Notes: generated by a model from the letters alone, not told the origin. Counted from the first letter of the stretch, positions 1 to 6,478 are shown. The stretch is DNA of 9,574 nt from an uncultured Rhodobacter sp. (GCA_937901435.1 CALGTJ010000611.1:1-9574), one strand, 5' to 3'. Program-made: numbers and translations.

Positions 1-997
1 CATTATGCTTGACCAGGCCGCCAATCGCCGCCGCTGTCAGCAGGAAATCCCCGACTTTGGACGGCACAGCGCCGGGCACATGGTCCAGCCAATACCTTAT
101 AACCGCCGGGACCACCCCCGCCGCGCCATTGGTTGGGGCCGTGACCACCTGACCCCCGGCGGCGTTTTCCTCGTTCACCGCCATGGCATACATCGACATC
201 CAGTCGTTGATCGTATGGGGCGCGGTCAGGTTCATGCCGCGTTCACCGATCAATGCGTCATGGATTCCTTTGGCGCGGCGTTTGACCTTCAGCCCGCCGG
301 GCAGGATGCCTTCGCCCACCAACCCGCGATCCATACAGTCGCGCATCACCTCCCAGATCCGGTGCAGCCCGCGATCCAGTTCTGACGGGGTCATCCGGCT
401 TAACTCATTGGCGCGCTTCAAGTCGGCCACGGATTTGCCGGTGGCCGCGCACATCCGCAACACCTCATCGGCGCTTTTGAACGGGTAGGGCACAGGTGGC
501 CCGTCATCCGTGTCCTTGCCCGCCGCCAGTTCCGCCTCTGTCAGAACAAAGCCACCGCCCACAGAAAAATAGGTTTCTTGCAAAATGACATCGCCCTGCG
601 CGTCGCTGGCCGACAGAATCATGCCGTTGGCGTGACCTTTAAGAGGGGCATCGTAGTCAAAGATCAGATCGCGGGCCGGGTCAAAGGCAAGCGGCAACAG
701 GTCAGCAGGTGTCACGGTCTTTGACTCTGCAATCACAGCCAAAGCGGCTTCTGCGACCTCGTTGTCATAGGTTTCTGGGCGAAATCCGGCGAGACCCAGA
801 ATAACGGCGCGGTCGGTCGCGTGGCCAACCCCGGTAAAGGCGAGCGAGCCGTAAAGCGTGGCCTGCACCCCATGAAAGGTAAAGGGCGAGGCGCGCATCT
901 GGTCCAGAAACCGCGCAGCGGCCACCATCGGGCCCATGGTATGGGACGACGACGGGCCAATGCCCACTTTGAACATGTCAAAGACCGAAACGAACAT
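1..997 (-). CDS. sdaA: L-serine ammonia-lyase (L-serine dehydratase), C-terminus cut off by window edge
   Basis: Deaminates L-serine to pyruvate and ammonia in the cytoplasm, using a 4Fe-4S cluster rather than PLP. Reading leftward from ATG at 995-997, 332 codons are visible. The N-terminal beta-type domain begins MFVSVFDMFKVGIGPSSSHT, with the family hallmark SSSHTMGP at residues 16-23. The alpha-type catalytic domain shows QVVTAPTNGAAG at residues 283-294. The window ends at ...GGLVKHNA, just before the region where this family carries its cluster-ligand cysteines (known for the family, not visible here). Bacterial single-chain enzymes are about 450-460 aa, so roughly 120 residues are missing. 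The start is supported by a purine-rich AAGGGAAAGG site at 1005-1014 (minus strand), 7 nt upstream. The arsR-like gene lies 90 bp upstream on the same strand, so cotranscription is possible but unproven. Identity is very secure; choice among sdaA/sdaB names is by habit. Confidence 0.95.
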   Translation of the reverse strand, partial: MFVSVFDMFKVGIGPSSSHTMGPMVAAARFLDQMRASPFTFHGVQATLYGSLAFTGVGHATDRAVILGLAGFRPETYDNEVAEAALAVIAESKTVTPADLLPLAFDPARDLIFDYDAPLKGHANGMILSASDAQGDVILQETYFSVGGGFVLTEAELAAGKDTDDGPPVPYPFKSADEVLRMCAATGKSVADLKRANELSRMTPSELDRGLHRIWEVMRDCMDRGLVGEGILPGGLKVKRRAKGIHDALIGERGMNLTAPHTINDWMSMYAMAVNEENAAGGQVVTAPTNGAAGVVPAVIRYWLDHVPGAVPSKVGDFLLTAAAIGGLVKHN

Positions 998-1055
998 TCA
1001 CGCGCCTTTCCCTTGGGTGAAATCCTTGTCGCACTTCAATCGGAATTCGCAGCGT

Positions 1056-1075
1056 TTGGATACGACATAATCCAA
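1056..1075. promoter_or_regulatory. Perfect 6-8-6 inverted repeat upstream of the serine ammonia-lyase
   Basis: TTGGAT at 1056-1061 and ATCCAA at 1070-1075 are perfect inverted arms around an 8-nt spacer. The element lies 58 bp upstream of the sdaA start, in the 90-bp gap after the arsR-like gene. Its size suits a dimeric regulator. No good -10/-35 pair was found next to it, so the role is a guess; a 6-bp dyad can also occur by chance. Confidence 0.25.
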
Positions 1076-1087
1076 GGCATACGCGAT

Positions 1088-1792
1088 TTATTCAGAGGGT
1101 CTGTGATCTGTCGAGAGACCAAAGAACGTGGCGAACCCGGCGCGTCCCGCATTGGTGAAATGCACCGCCCGAGAGGCCGCGTCGCGTCGCGCCCAGCCCA
1201 AATCCTCGAAGCGCGCAAGATAAGCCCGGCCCAGACCGCCCGCCAGGTGCGACCGGCGCTCGCTCCAGTCCAGGCATTCGCGGCACAGTGGGGATTTCTG
1301 TCGTGCAAGGCTCGCGATATCGATCCCGAACCCTTGTGCCAGCGCGCGGCCCTTCGGGTTCAATTCGACCGTTTCTTGTGTCACTGTGATCTGCCCGCTG
1401 TCGCGTAAGGCATCAAACATCACGATCCCCATGCTGCCCGCCAGATGATTATAGCAGACCCGGGCATCCCGCAGGGTCGTGTCGCGCGGTCCGGTGCGGT
1501 TACGCAAATGCCCGGCCCCTGCGGCAAGTCCCATCAACGCTTCGAGAACGCGCGCAACATCATCGCTGGCCAGCGAGAAATACCTGTGCCGTCCCTGTTT
1601 GCGCCCGCGCAACAGCCCGCCATCACCCAGTTTTGCCAGATGCGCACTGGCGGTCTGTGGGGTCACTCCGGCCTCTGTGGCAAGTTCGGTCGCAGTCAGG
1701 GCCTTGCCGCTCATCAGGGCGGTCAGGATATTGGCGCGGGCCGGGTCACCGATCAGGGCGGCGATACGGGCAATGTCTGGTCCTTCTTTCAT
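1088..1792 (-). CDS. ArsR-family winged-helix transcriptional regulator with C-terminal extension
   Basis: A 234-aa DNA-binding regulator from ATG at 1790-1792. Residues about 5-85 form an ArsR-type winged helix: the helix-turn-helix reads LTATELATEAGVTPQTASAH, followed by LAKLGDGGLL and a wing RGRKQGRHRYFSL. The roughly 150-residue C-terminal extension contains LCRECLDWSERRSHLAG (residues 169-185), a motif I recall from a long ArsR-like subfamily whose ligand is not generally known. The classic ELCVCDL metal site of ArsR/SmtB is absent. C113, C170 and C173 are the only cysteines, and C170-x-x-C173 could sense metal or redox state (inference). A GTG 30 nt upstream (1820-1822) extends the frame, but its extra residues would lie on the dyad in the promoter gap, so ATG 1792 is preferred. 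The gene diverges from the NIPSNAP/monooxygenase pair, its most likely target besides itself. Confidence 0.9.
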   Translation of the reverse strand: MKEGPDIARIAALIGDPARANILTALMSGKALTATELATEAGVTPQTASAHLAKLGDGGLLRGRKQGRHRYFSLASDDVARVLEALMGLAAGAGHLRNRTGPRDTTLRDARVCYNHLAGSMGIVMFDALRDSGQITVTQETVELNPKGRALAQGFGIDIASLARQKSPLCRECLDWSERRSHLAGGLGRAYLARFEDLGWARRDAASRAVHFTNAGRAGFATFFGLSTDHRPSE

Positions 1793-1811
1793 AGTTCGAC
1801 CGTAGGCGAAG

Positions 1812-1831
1812 CATCTTTGCACGCCAAGATG
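1812..1831. promoter_or_regulatory. Candidate ArsR-type operator in the divergent gap
   Basis: A 20-bp dyad: CATCTT at 1812-1817 mirrors AAGATG at 1826-1831 perfectly. Inner bases G1819/C1824 and C1820/G1823 also pair, so 8 of 10 base pairs are symmetric; only T1818/C1825 and the central A1821/C1822 break it. It lies 20 bp upstream of the arsR-like start and 33 bp upstream of the NIPSNAP start. That is where an autoregulating ArsR-type dimer controlling both directions would bind (family knowledge). Binding itself is inferred. Confidence 0.5.
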
Positions 1832-1863
1832 TTAAATCAGTGTCAGTCATGAAAGGAAAACCC

Positions 1864-2223
1864 ATGCTGACCTGTATCATCCGCTACCATATCGACCCGA
1901 CGAAAAAGGCGCAGTTTCTGACCTATGCGCAGAATTGGGGGCAGGCGATCCCGCGCTGTGGGGCTGATCTGATCGGTTATTATGCGCCGCATGAGGGGTC
2001 CAGCACGCTGGCTTATGGTATTTACAACGTTGACAGTCTGGCCGCCTATGAGGCCTATCGGGCACGGCTGGCGGATGATCCTCTGGGCAAAGAGAACTAC
2101 GCCTTTGCCCAAAGGGAAAAGTTTCTCTTGCGCGAGGATCGTACCTTTCTCAAATCGGTGTCTGGCCTGAAGTCGGTGTCTGGCCTCAAACCGGGGGCCG
2201 GACCACGGGAGCGAAGCACATGA
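1864..2223 (+). CDS. NIPSNAP family protein (dimeric alpha+beta barrel)
   Basis: A 119-aa protein whose core (MLTCIIRYHIDPTKKAQF..., DLIGYYAPHEGSSTLAYGIY, SLAAYEAYRARLADDP, KFLLREDRTFLK) matches the bacterial NIPSNAP family, small ferredoxin-like alpha+beta-barrel proteins of unclear biochemical role. No signal peptide or membrane segment is seen, so it is probably cytoplasmic. ATG 1864 is chosen because an AAAGGAAAA site lies just upstream; in-frame GTG 1840 and ATG 1849 would bury that site and add non-family residues. The family core ends near residue 97. The last 20 or so residues are a tail holding an in-frame tandem duplication, KSVSGL twice (residues 97-108). The stop overlaps the next start as ATGA (2220-2223), so the two genes are translationally coupled. 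The arsR-like gene diverges from it across a 71-bp gap and probably controls it. Confidence 0.88.
   Translation: MLTCIIRYHIDPTKKAQFLTYAQNWGQAIPRCGADLIGYYAPHEGSSTLAYGIYNVDSLAAYEAYRARLADDPLGKENYAFAQREKFLLREDRTFLKSVSGLKSVSGLKPGAGPRERST
2152..2187 (+). repeat. In-frame 18-bp tandem duplication in the NIPSNAP tail
   Basis: Two adjacent 18-bp copies, 2152-2169 and 2170-2187, each encode KSVSGL. They differ at only two third-codon positions (AAA/AAG and CTG/CTC), both synonymous. The preserved frame and silent differences indicate a duplication that has stayed under coding constraint or is fairly recent. Confidence 0.9.
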
Positions 2224-2567
2224 TCGCCATTATTTTCGAAGTCGAACCCGCAGAGGGGCGCAAGGACGACTATCTGGACATGGCCGCCAAAATGCGCCCT
2301 CTGGTGGACCAGATTGATGGGTTCATCTCTGTCGAACGGTTTCAGAGCCTGACACATCCGGCCAAGCTGTTGTCGTTGTCCTTCTTTCGCGACGAGGCCG
2401 CAGTGGCCGAGTGGCGCAGGTTGACCGCGCATCGCGGCGCACAAAAGAAGGGGCGGGACGGGACATTCTCTGACTACCGTTTGCGGGTCGCCCATGTGAT
2501 CCGCGACTACGGCATGTTCGAGCGCGACCAAGCCCCGGCGGATAGTGTCGAGACTTTGAACGGCTAG
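2220..2567 (+). CDS. Antibiotic biosynthesis monooxygenase (ABM) domain protein
   Basis: A 115-aa single-domain protein of the ABM/YgiN/HmoA-like family: small dimeric alpha+beta-barrel proteins, some of which oxidise quinols, polyketides or haem without added cofactors. The visible signature is GFISVERFQSL (34-44), then LLSLSFFRDEAAVAEWR (50-66), then H71, AQKKGRDGTFSDYRLRVAHV (74-93) and DYGMFER. W65 and H71 recall the Trp/His pair of IsdG-type haem oxygenases. The N-terminal strand MIAIIFEVEP lacks an obvious counterpart to their Asn, so a haem-degrading role is not supported. A GGGAG site (2207-2211) lies 8 nt before the ATG, inside the NIPSNAP gene, and the ATGA overlap argues for coupled expression. 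The substrate cannot be told from sequence. The stop codon abuts the stop of the convergent DUF454 gene. Confidence 0.88.
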   Translation: MIAIIFEVEPAEGRKDDYLDMAAKMRPLVDQIDGFISVERFQSLTHPAKLLSLSFFRDEAAVAEWRRLTAHRGAQKKGRDGTFSDYRLRVAHVIRDYGMFERDQAPADSVETLNG

Positions 2568-2945
2568 CTAGGCCGCATCCGGCTGTGCAATTGCATCTGG
2601 CCGCGTCAGAACAAATGTGGCCGCGCCCCCCATGCAGACCGCCTGTATGCCAATCAACCACCAGGGCAACCCAAGCAACAACGACACCGCTAACACAGCC
2701 GCCATCGCCAGCACTGCCGCCCGTTTCGCGCGTGGGGCGATGGCGCCTGAGGCCTCCCAATTCTGGATGTGAGGCCCGAAATGGGCGTGCTCGATCAGCC
2801 ATGCGCGCGCTTTTGGAGAGCCTTTGGTAAACAAAAACGCGGCCAGTATCATAAAGGGCGTGGTCGGCAGCACAGGCAAAACGACCCCGACCAGTCCTAA
2901 GGCGACGGCGATCCAGCCCAGAATTAGGTAAATGTAACGGCTCAT
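2568..2945 (-). CDS. DUF454/YbaN-like small inner-membrane protein
   Basis: A 125-aa membrane protein of the DUF454 (YbaN) family, whose function is not established. Helix 1 (about 4-24, ending VGVVLPVLPTTPF) carries the family hallmark LPxLPTTPF and continues into FMILAAFLFTKGSPKARAWL. A soluble middle segment (IEHAHFGPHIQNWEASGAIAPRAKR) also fits the family, and two further hydrophobic stretches (about 73-90 and 92-113) follow. ATG 2945 is chosen so the protein opens MSRYIYLILGW like its relatives; an in-frame start 39 nt upstream (2984) would add MLPITRQEKGGAV, which contains the likely ribosome-site DNA (AAAAAGGCGGGG). The stop (CTA, 2568-2570) directly follows the TAG of the convergent monooxygenase, leaving no room for a separate terminator. 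It stands alone on this strand, divergent from rpiA. Confidence 0.87.
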   Translation of the reverse strand: MSRYIYLILGWIAVALGLVGVVLPVLPTTPFMILAAFLFTKGSPKARAWLIEHAHFGPHIQNWEASGAIAPRAKRAAVLAMAAVLAVSLLLGLPWWLIGIQAVCMGGAATFVLTRPDAIAQPDAA

Positions 2946-3024
2946 CACGGCCCCGCCTTTTTCCTGACGCGTGATAGGTAGCACCGATTTCCAAACAGAC
3001 GACTAATCCTGTCCCAATCATACA

Positions 3025-3037
3025 GCAATTGAATTGC
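3025..3037. repeat. Short palindrome GCAATT-g-AATTGC in the DUF454/rpiA divergent gap
   Basis: A perfect 13-bp dyad (6-bp arms around G3031) sits mid-way in the 165-bp gap between the DUF454 start and rpiA. A second small dyad, TGCCT-ata-AGGCA, lies at 3071-3083 around a TATAAG string that could be a -10 box, though no matching -35 was found. Both are possible operator or promoter parts; neither is assignable. Confidence 0.25.
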
Positions 3038-3110
3038 GCGCGATTCCCCCCTCGCACCTTGGCCGGTTCTTGCCTATAAGGCAGGCCCAAGCTGCCAGAG
3101 GACGTGCTGC

Positions 3111-3899
3111 ATGACCGGAGATCTTTCGCCCATCGATACCGCCAAATTTGTCGCGGCGAAACGGGCTGTTGAATTTGTTGAAGATGGGATGAAAGTCGGG
3201 CTTGGCACCGGCTCTACAGCGGCGTGGATGGTGCGCTGTCTGGGAGAGTTGGTGCGCGAGGACGGGCTAAAGATCGTCGGTGTGCCGACCTCGACCCGGA
3301 CCGCCGATCTGGCGCGGCGGGTCGGGATCAAGGTCATTGGGCTGGACGAGGCGAAATGGCTGGATCTCACCATTGATGGCGCGGATGAGTTCGACCCGGA
3401 TCAGAACCTGATCAAGGGGGGCGGCGGCGCGCTGTTGCAGGAAAAGATCGTCGCCACGGCCAGCGACCGGATGATCGTCATCACCGACCCATCCAAGCAG
3501 GTCGAACGCCTCGGGGCCTTTCCCTTGCCTGTCGAGGTGGTGCCATTTGGTTGGCAGACCACCAAGGCGCTGGTCGAGGAAACGCTGGCCGGGCTGGATG
3601 TGCTGGGGCAGGACGTGACGTTGCGCCTGAATGGCGATTCGGCCTTTGTGACCGATGAGGGCAATTATATCCTCGACCTGCATCTGCACCGGATCGCCAA
3701 CCCCCGTCAGGTCTCTCTGGTGATGAACCAGATCCCCGGCGTTGTGGAAAACGGTTTGTTTATAGATGTTTGCGATGTGGTGGTGATTGGCCATGGCGAC
3801 GGGCGGGTCGAGGTCAATGACATCAATGCTGGCACCCATGAAGAAGATACGATCGAATTCATCGAGAGCGAGAATATGTTCTCTGACCTGTCTGAATGA
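3111..3899 (+). CDS. rpiA: Ribose-5-phosphate isomerase A
   Basis: Interconverts ribose-5-phosphate and ribulose-5-phosphate in the non-oxidative pentose-phosphate pathway (cytoplasmic). The 262-aa protein shows the RpiA motifs in order: phosphate-binding GLGTGSTAAW (30-39), IDGADEFDP (88-96), LIKGGGGALLQEKIVA (100-115) and LPVEVVPFG (139-147). By alignment with the E. coli enzyme, the catalytic residues correspond to D89, D92, K102 and E111, and all are present. It is about 40 residues longer than E. coli RpiA (219 aa), partly as an acidic C-terminal tail (THEEDTIEFIESENMFSDLSE) that I associate with alphaproteobacterial forms. AGAGGA at 3097-3102 lies 8 nt before the ATG. gor starts 9 bp after its stop, so the two probably form an operon whose promoter would lie in the 2946-3110 gap. 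Confidence 0.97.
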   Translation: MTGDLSPIDTAKFVAAKRAVEFVEDGMKVGLGTGSTAAWMVRCLGELVREDGLKIVGVPTSTRTADLARRVGIKVIGLDEAKWLDLTIDGADEFDPDQNLIKGGGGALLQEKIVATASDRMIVITDPSKQVERLGAFPLPVEVVPFGWQTTKALVEETLAGLDVLGQDVTLRLNGDSAFVTDEGNYILDLHLHRIANPRQVSLVMNQIPGVVENGLFIDVCDVVVIGHGDGRVEVNDINAGTHEEDTIEFIESENMFSDLSE

Positions 3900-3908
3900 G
3901 GGGCTGCC

Positions 3909-5267
3909 ATGACGTTTGATTTTGACCTTTTCGTCATTGGTGGCGGCTCTGGCGGGGTGCGCGCGGGACGCGTGGCGGCTGAAAGTGGCGCGCGGGTTGC
4001 GCTGGCCGAAGAATACCGGATGGGCGGCACTTGTGTCATACGCGGATGCGTGCCCAAAAAGCTGATGGTCTTTGCCTCAGGCTATTCCGCGCGCATGGCA
4101 GAAGCAGCGGCCTATGGCTGGGACGTCAAGGCAGGCGCGTTCGACTGGCAAGCCTTCTGGCCCAAATTGCGCGCCGAACTGGACCGTCTGGAAAACATCT
4201 ATCGCACCAATCTGGGGCGTCCCGGCGTGCAGATCTTCGATCAGCGTGCGGTGATCAAAGACCCCCACACGATCGAACTTGCCGATGGCCAGACCTTCAC
4301 GACCAAACACATTTTGGTGGCCACGGGCGGCACGCCCTTCAAGCCCCCGCAAACGCCTGGGATCGAACTGGCGGGGACTTCGAACGATGTCTTTCTGATG
4401 GAGGACCTGCCAAAGTCCATCCTGATCGTCGGCGGCGGCTATATCGCCTGTGAATTTGCCTGTATCTTCAACGGGCTGGGGGTTGAGACCACGCAATTCT
4501 ATCGCGGCGCGCAGATCCTGCGCGGCTTTGACGACGAGGCGCGCGGTCATATCGCCGAGATGATGCAGGCGCGGGGCGTGAACCTCCATCTGGGCTGCGA
4601 TGTGATGGAGATGCGCCAGCAGGATGGCCGGATCTGGGTCAAGGCCAGCAATGGCACCGAGGCTGTCTACGACAAAGTGATCTATGCGACGGGCCGCGTT
4701 CCCAACACCAAGGGGCTTGGCCTGCAAGAGGCGGGTGTCACGCTGGGCCGGGGCGGCAAGATCGAGGTCGATGACTATAGCCAGACCTCGGTGCCCTCGA
4801 TCTATGCGGTGGGCGATGTGACCGACCGCGTCAATCTGACACCCGTGGCGATCCGTGAGGGTCAGGCCTTTGTCGAGACGGTGTTCAAGGCCAATCCGAC
4901 CAAGGTGGATCACTCTAATATCGCGAGCGCGGTCTTTACCCAGCCAGAGTATGGCGCGGTGGGGCTTAGCGAAGAGGCGGCGCGCGATCTGGAAGAGATA
5001 GAGGTCTACTCGGCGGCCTTCAGACCCATGCAAACCTTGTTTATCGGCCAGCAAGAGCGGGTTTTGTTCAAATTGATCGTCAGCACGGCAACCCGCAAGA
5101 TACTGGGCTGCCATATTATCGCGGACGGGGCAGGAGAGTTGATCCAGATGGTCGGTGTCGCGATCAAAATGGGAGCCACCAAAGAGGATTTCGATGCGAC
5201 CGTGGCGGTGCACCCGACCATGTCAGAAGAAATCGTCTTGATGAAGACGCCGGTGCGTACGGCTTGA
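3909..5267 (+). CDS. gor: Glutathione-disulfide reductase
   Basis: NADPH-dependent flavoprotein that reduces oxidised glutathione in the cytoplasm. The 452-aa chain has the full family layout. The FAD-binding GGGSGG is at 11-16, and the redox-active disulfide in GGTCVIRGCVPKK uses C42 and C47. The NADPH-binding IVGGGYIACEFA starts at 173. R199 and R205 in FYRGAQILRGFD match the two arginines that select NADPH over NADH in glutathione reductases. The second FAD motif YAVGDVTD lies near residue 300. The C-terminal dimer-interface AVHPTMSEE supplies the catalytic H435 and E440. The arginine pair and the intact HPT-SEE motif favour glutathione reductase over dihydrolipoamide dehydrogenase or mercuric reductase. 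A GAGGGG site overlapping the rpiA stop (3898-3903) serves the ATG 5 nt later. Length and motifs are intact. Confidence 0.96.
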   Translation: MTFDFDLFVIGGGSGGVRAGRVAAESGARVALAEEYRMGGTCVIRGCVPKKLMVFASGYSARMAEAAAYGWDVKAGAFDWQAFWPKLRAELDRLENIYRTNLGRPGVQIFDQRAVIKDPHTIELADGQTFTTKHILVATGGTPFKPPQTPGIELAGTSNDVFLMEDLPKSILIVGGGYIACEFACIFNGLGVETTQFYRGAQILRGFDDEARGHIAEMMQARGVNLHLGCDVMEMRQQDGRIWVKASNGTEAVYDKVIYATGRVPNTKGLGLQEAGVTLGRGGKIEVDDYSQTSVPSIYAVGDVTDRVNLTPVAIREGQAFVETVFKANPTKVDHSNIASAVFTQPEYGAVGLSEEAARDLEEIEVYSAAFRPMQTLFIGQQERVLFKLIVSTATRKILGCHIIADGAGELIQMVGVAIKMGATKEDFDATVAVHPTMSEEIVLMKTPVRTA

Positions 5268-5291
5268 TTTTCCTGCCTTGCAGACACATCT
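5263..5291 (+). promoter_or_regulatory. Candidate heat-shock (RpoH-type) promoter for hflK
   Basis: CTTG at 5263-5266 is followed after exactly 18 nt by CACATCT (5285-5291), 42 nt before the hflK ATG. This resembles RpoH-class elements (CTTG box and a C-x-C/T-ATnT box) with spacing in the known range. The CTTG overlaps the end of gor (stop TGA at 5265-5267). The same arrangement precedes the Do protease gene. The match is short and unscored, so it is tentative. Confidence 0.35.
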
Positions 5292-5303
5292 AGCAAAGCA
5301 GGA
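5271..5303 (+). promoter_or_regulatory. Stem-loop in the gor-hflK gap
   Basis: TCCTGCCTTGC (5271-5281) and GCAAAGCAGGA (5293-5303) form an 11-bp stem with a single C/A mismatch (5277/5297) and an 11-nt loop, starting 4 nt after the gor stop. No T-run follows on either strand, so it is not a standard intrinsic terminator. It could be an mRNA 3'-end stabiliser for rpiA-gor, an attenuator, or a DNA operator. It overlaps the candidate heat-shock promoter. Confidence 0.5.
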
Positions 5304-5333
5304 TCCGAACGGGATAAAGGGAAAGACACCTAC

Positions 5334-6476
5334 ATGGCGAATAACAATGGGGGGCCTTGGGGCGGCGGCGGCGATAGCGGCGGCAATCGGGGTGGAGATG
5401 ACGACCGCAAGAGCGGCAACAACGGCGGCGGGCGACGTCCCGGCAATGACGGGCCGCAAATCCCGGAAATCGACGAGATTGTCCGGAGAGGCCAAGAGCA
5501 ACTGCGCGTCCTGATGGGCGGCGGCAATCGCGGCAATGGGTCTGGCGGCGGCGGTGGACCAAAATTCACCCGTGGCACAGTCGGGCTTGGCGTGCTGGGC
5601 CTGATAGCACTATGGCTTTATGCCTCGTTCTACACGGTGCGCCCGGAAGAACAGTCAGTCGAACTTTTTCTTGGCAGCTATTCGTCGACCGGCAATCCCG
5701 GTCTGAACTTTGCGCCATGGCCTGTTGTGACGGCTGAAGTCGTGTCTGTGACCCGCGAACGCACAGAAAGCATTGGGGCCGCAACGGGTCGCAACGCCGA
5801 CAGTGGCCTGATGCTGACCACGGACGAAAACATCGTCGATCTCGATTTTCAGGTGGTCTGGAACATCAACGATCCGGCCAAGTTCTTGTTTAACCTCGCA
5901 GATCCGGAAACAACGATCCGCGCTGTGGCTGAATCCGCCATGCGTGAAATCATCGCGGCGTCTGAACTTGCTCCGATCCTGAACCGGGACCGAGAGGCGA
6001 TTGCGGATCGCGCGAACGTTCTGATCCAGTCGACGCTGGACAGCTACGACTCTGGCCTGAACATCTTGCGGGTCAACCTCGACAAGGCCGACCCGCCGCG
6101 TGAGGTGATCGATGCCTTCCGCGAAGTGCAGGCCGCCGAACAGCAGCGTGATCGTCTTGAAAGTCAGGCCGATGCCTATGCCAACCAGGTTCTTGCTGGC
6201 GCGCGCGGTGAAGCCGCCCGTTTGCTGGAAGAGGCCGAAGGTTATCGGGCACAGGTCGTCAATCAGGCACAGGGTGAGGCCAGCCGCTTTCTTGCGGTTC
6301 TGGGCGAGTACAAGAACGCGCCCGACGTGACCCGCACCCGCCTGTACCTTGAAACGATGGAAAAAGTGTTGGGCGACGTGGACAAGATCATACTTGACGA
6401 AAGTGTCTCGGGATCGGGGCAGGGCGTCGTGCCATATCTGCCGCTTGGCGATCTTCGTAGCAGAGGGGGCAACTAA
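5334..6476 (+). CDS. hflK: FtsH protease activity modulator HflK (SPFH protein)
   Basis: Membrane-anchored subunit of the HflK-HflC complex, which encloses the FtsH protease and limits its attack on membrane proteins (known for the family). In the 380-aa protein, residues 1-80 are a very Gly/Asn/Asp-rich cytoplasmic tail broken by one amphipathic patch (PEIDEIVRRGQEQLRVL, 44-60). A single membrane helix follows (about 81-99, VGLGVLGLIALWLYASF). The SPFH/band-7 domain spans about 100-275 and includes LTTDENIVDLDFQVVWNI (161-178). A long Ala/Glu/Gln-rich helix (about 262-325) precedes the terminal VVPYLPLGDL. An AAGGGAAAG site lies 8 nt before the ATG. Other in-frame starts would remove the Gly-rich tail typical of HflK. 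hflC follows after 2 bp. The gene begins 66 bp after gor, across a stem-loop and a possible heat-shock promoter, so it may have its own transcript. Confidence 0.96.
   Translation: MANNNGGPWGGGGDSGGNRGGDDDRKSGNNGGGRRPGNDGPQIPEIDEIVRRGQEQLRVLMGGGNRGNGSGGGGGPKFTRGTVGLGVLGLIALWLYASFYTVRPEEQSVELFLGSYSSTGNPGLNFAPWPVVTAEVVSVTRERTESIGAATGRNADSGLMLTTDENIVDLDFQVVWNINDPAKFLFNLADPETTIRAVAESAMREIIAASELAPILNRDREAIADRANVLIQSTLDSYDSGLNILRVNLDKADPPREVIDAFREVQAAEQQRDRLESQADAYANQVLAGARGEAARLLEEAEGYRAQVVNQAQGEASRFLAVLGEYKNAPDVTRTRLYLETMEKVLGDVDKIILDESVSGSGQGVVPYLPLGDLRSRGGN
5346..5565 (+). repeat. Gly-codon low-complexity tract at the 5' end of hflK
   Basis: Runs of GGC/GGG/GGT glycine codons and near repeats of GGCGGCAATCG (around 5380 and 5519) encode the Gly/Asn-rich tail of HflK in two blocks (residues about 5-40 and 62-75). 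Composition differs sharply from the surrounding genes but reflects coding, not a mobile element. Confidence 0.7.
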
Positions 6477-6478
6477 TC

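Noticed and set aside
821..1408. Plus-strand open frame of 195 codons across sdaA and the arsR-like gene
   Set aside because: It is antisense to two genes with clear family motifs and crosses their intergenic gap; no family resemblance.
1793..1822. Ten-residue N-terminal extension of the ArsR-like regulator from GTG 1822
   Set aside because: It would put the dyad partly within coding sequence, and the extra residues (MQRCFAYGRT) are not needed for the winged-helix domain.
2323..3090. Minus-strand open frame of 255 codons spanning the ABM end, the DUF454 gene and its upstream gap
   Set aside because: It is in another frame of the DUF454 gene, runs antisense into the ABM gene, and is Arg/Gly/Ser-rich without recognisable domains.
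4077..5213. Long open frame (378 codons) antisense to gor
   Set aside because: It lies wholly opposite a complete glutathione reductase with all catalytic motifs. The translated protein is rich in His/Arg/Asp and resembles no family, as expected for the complement of a GC-rich gene.
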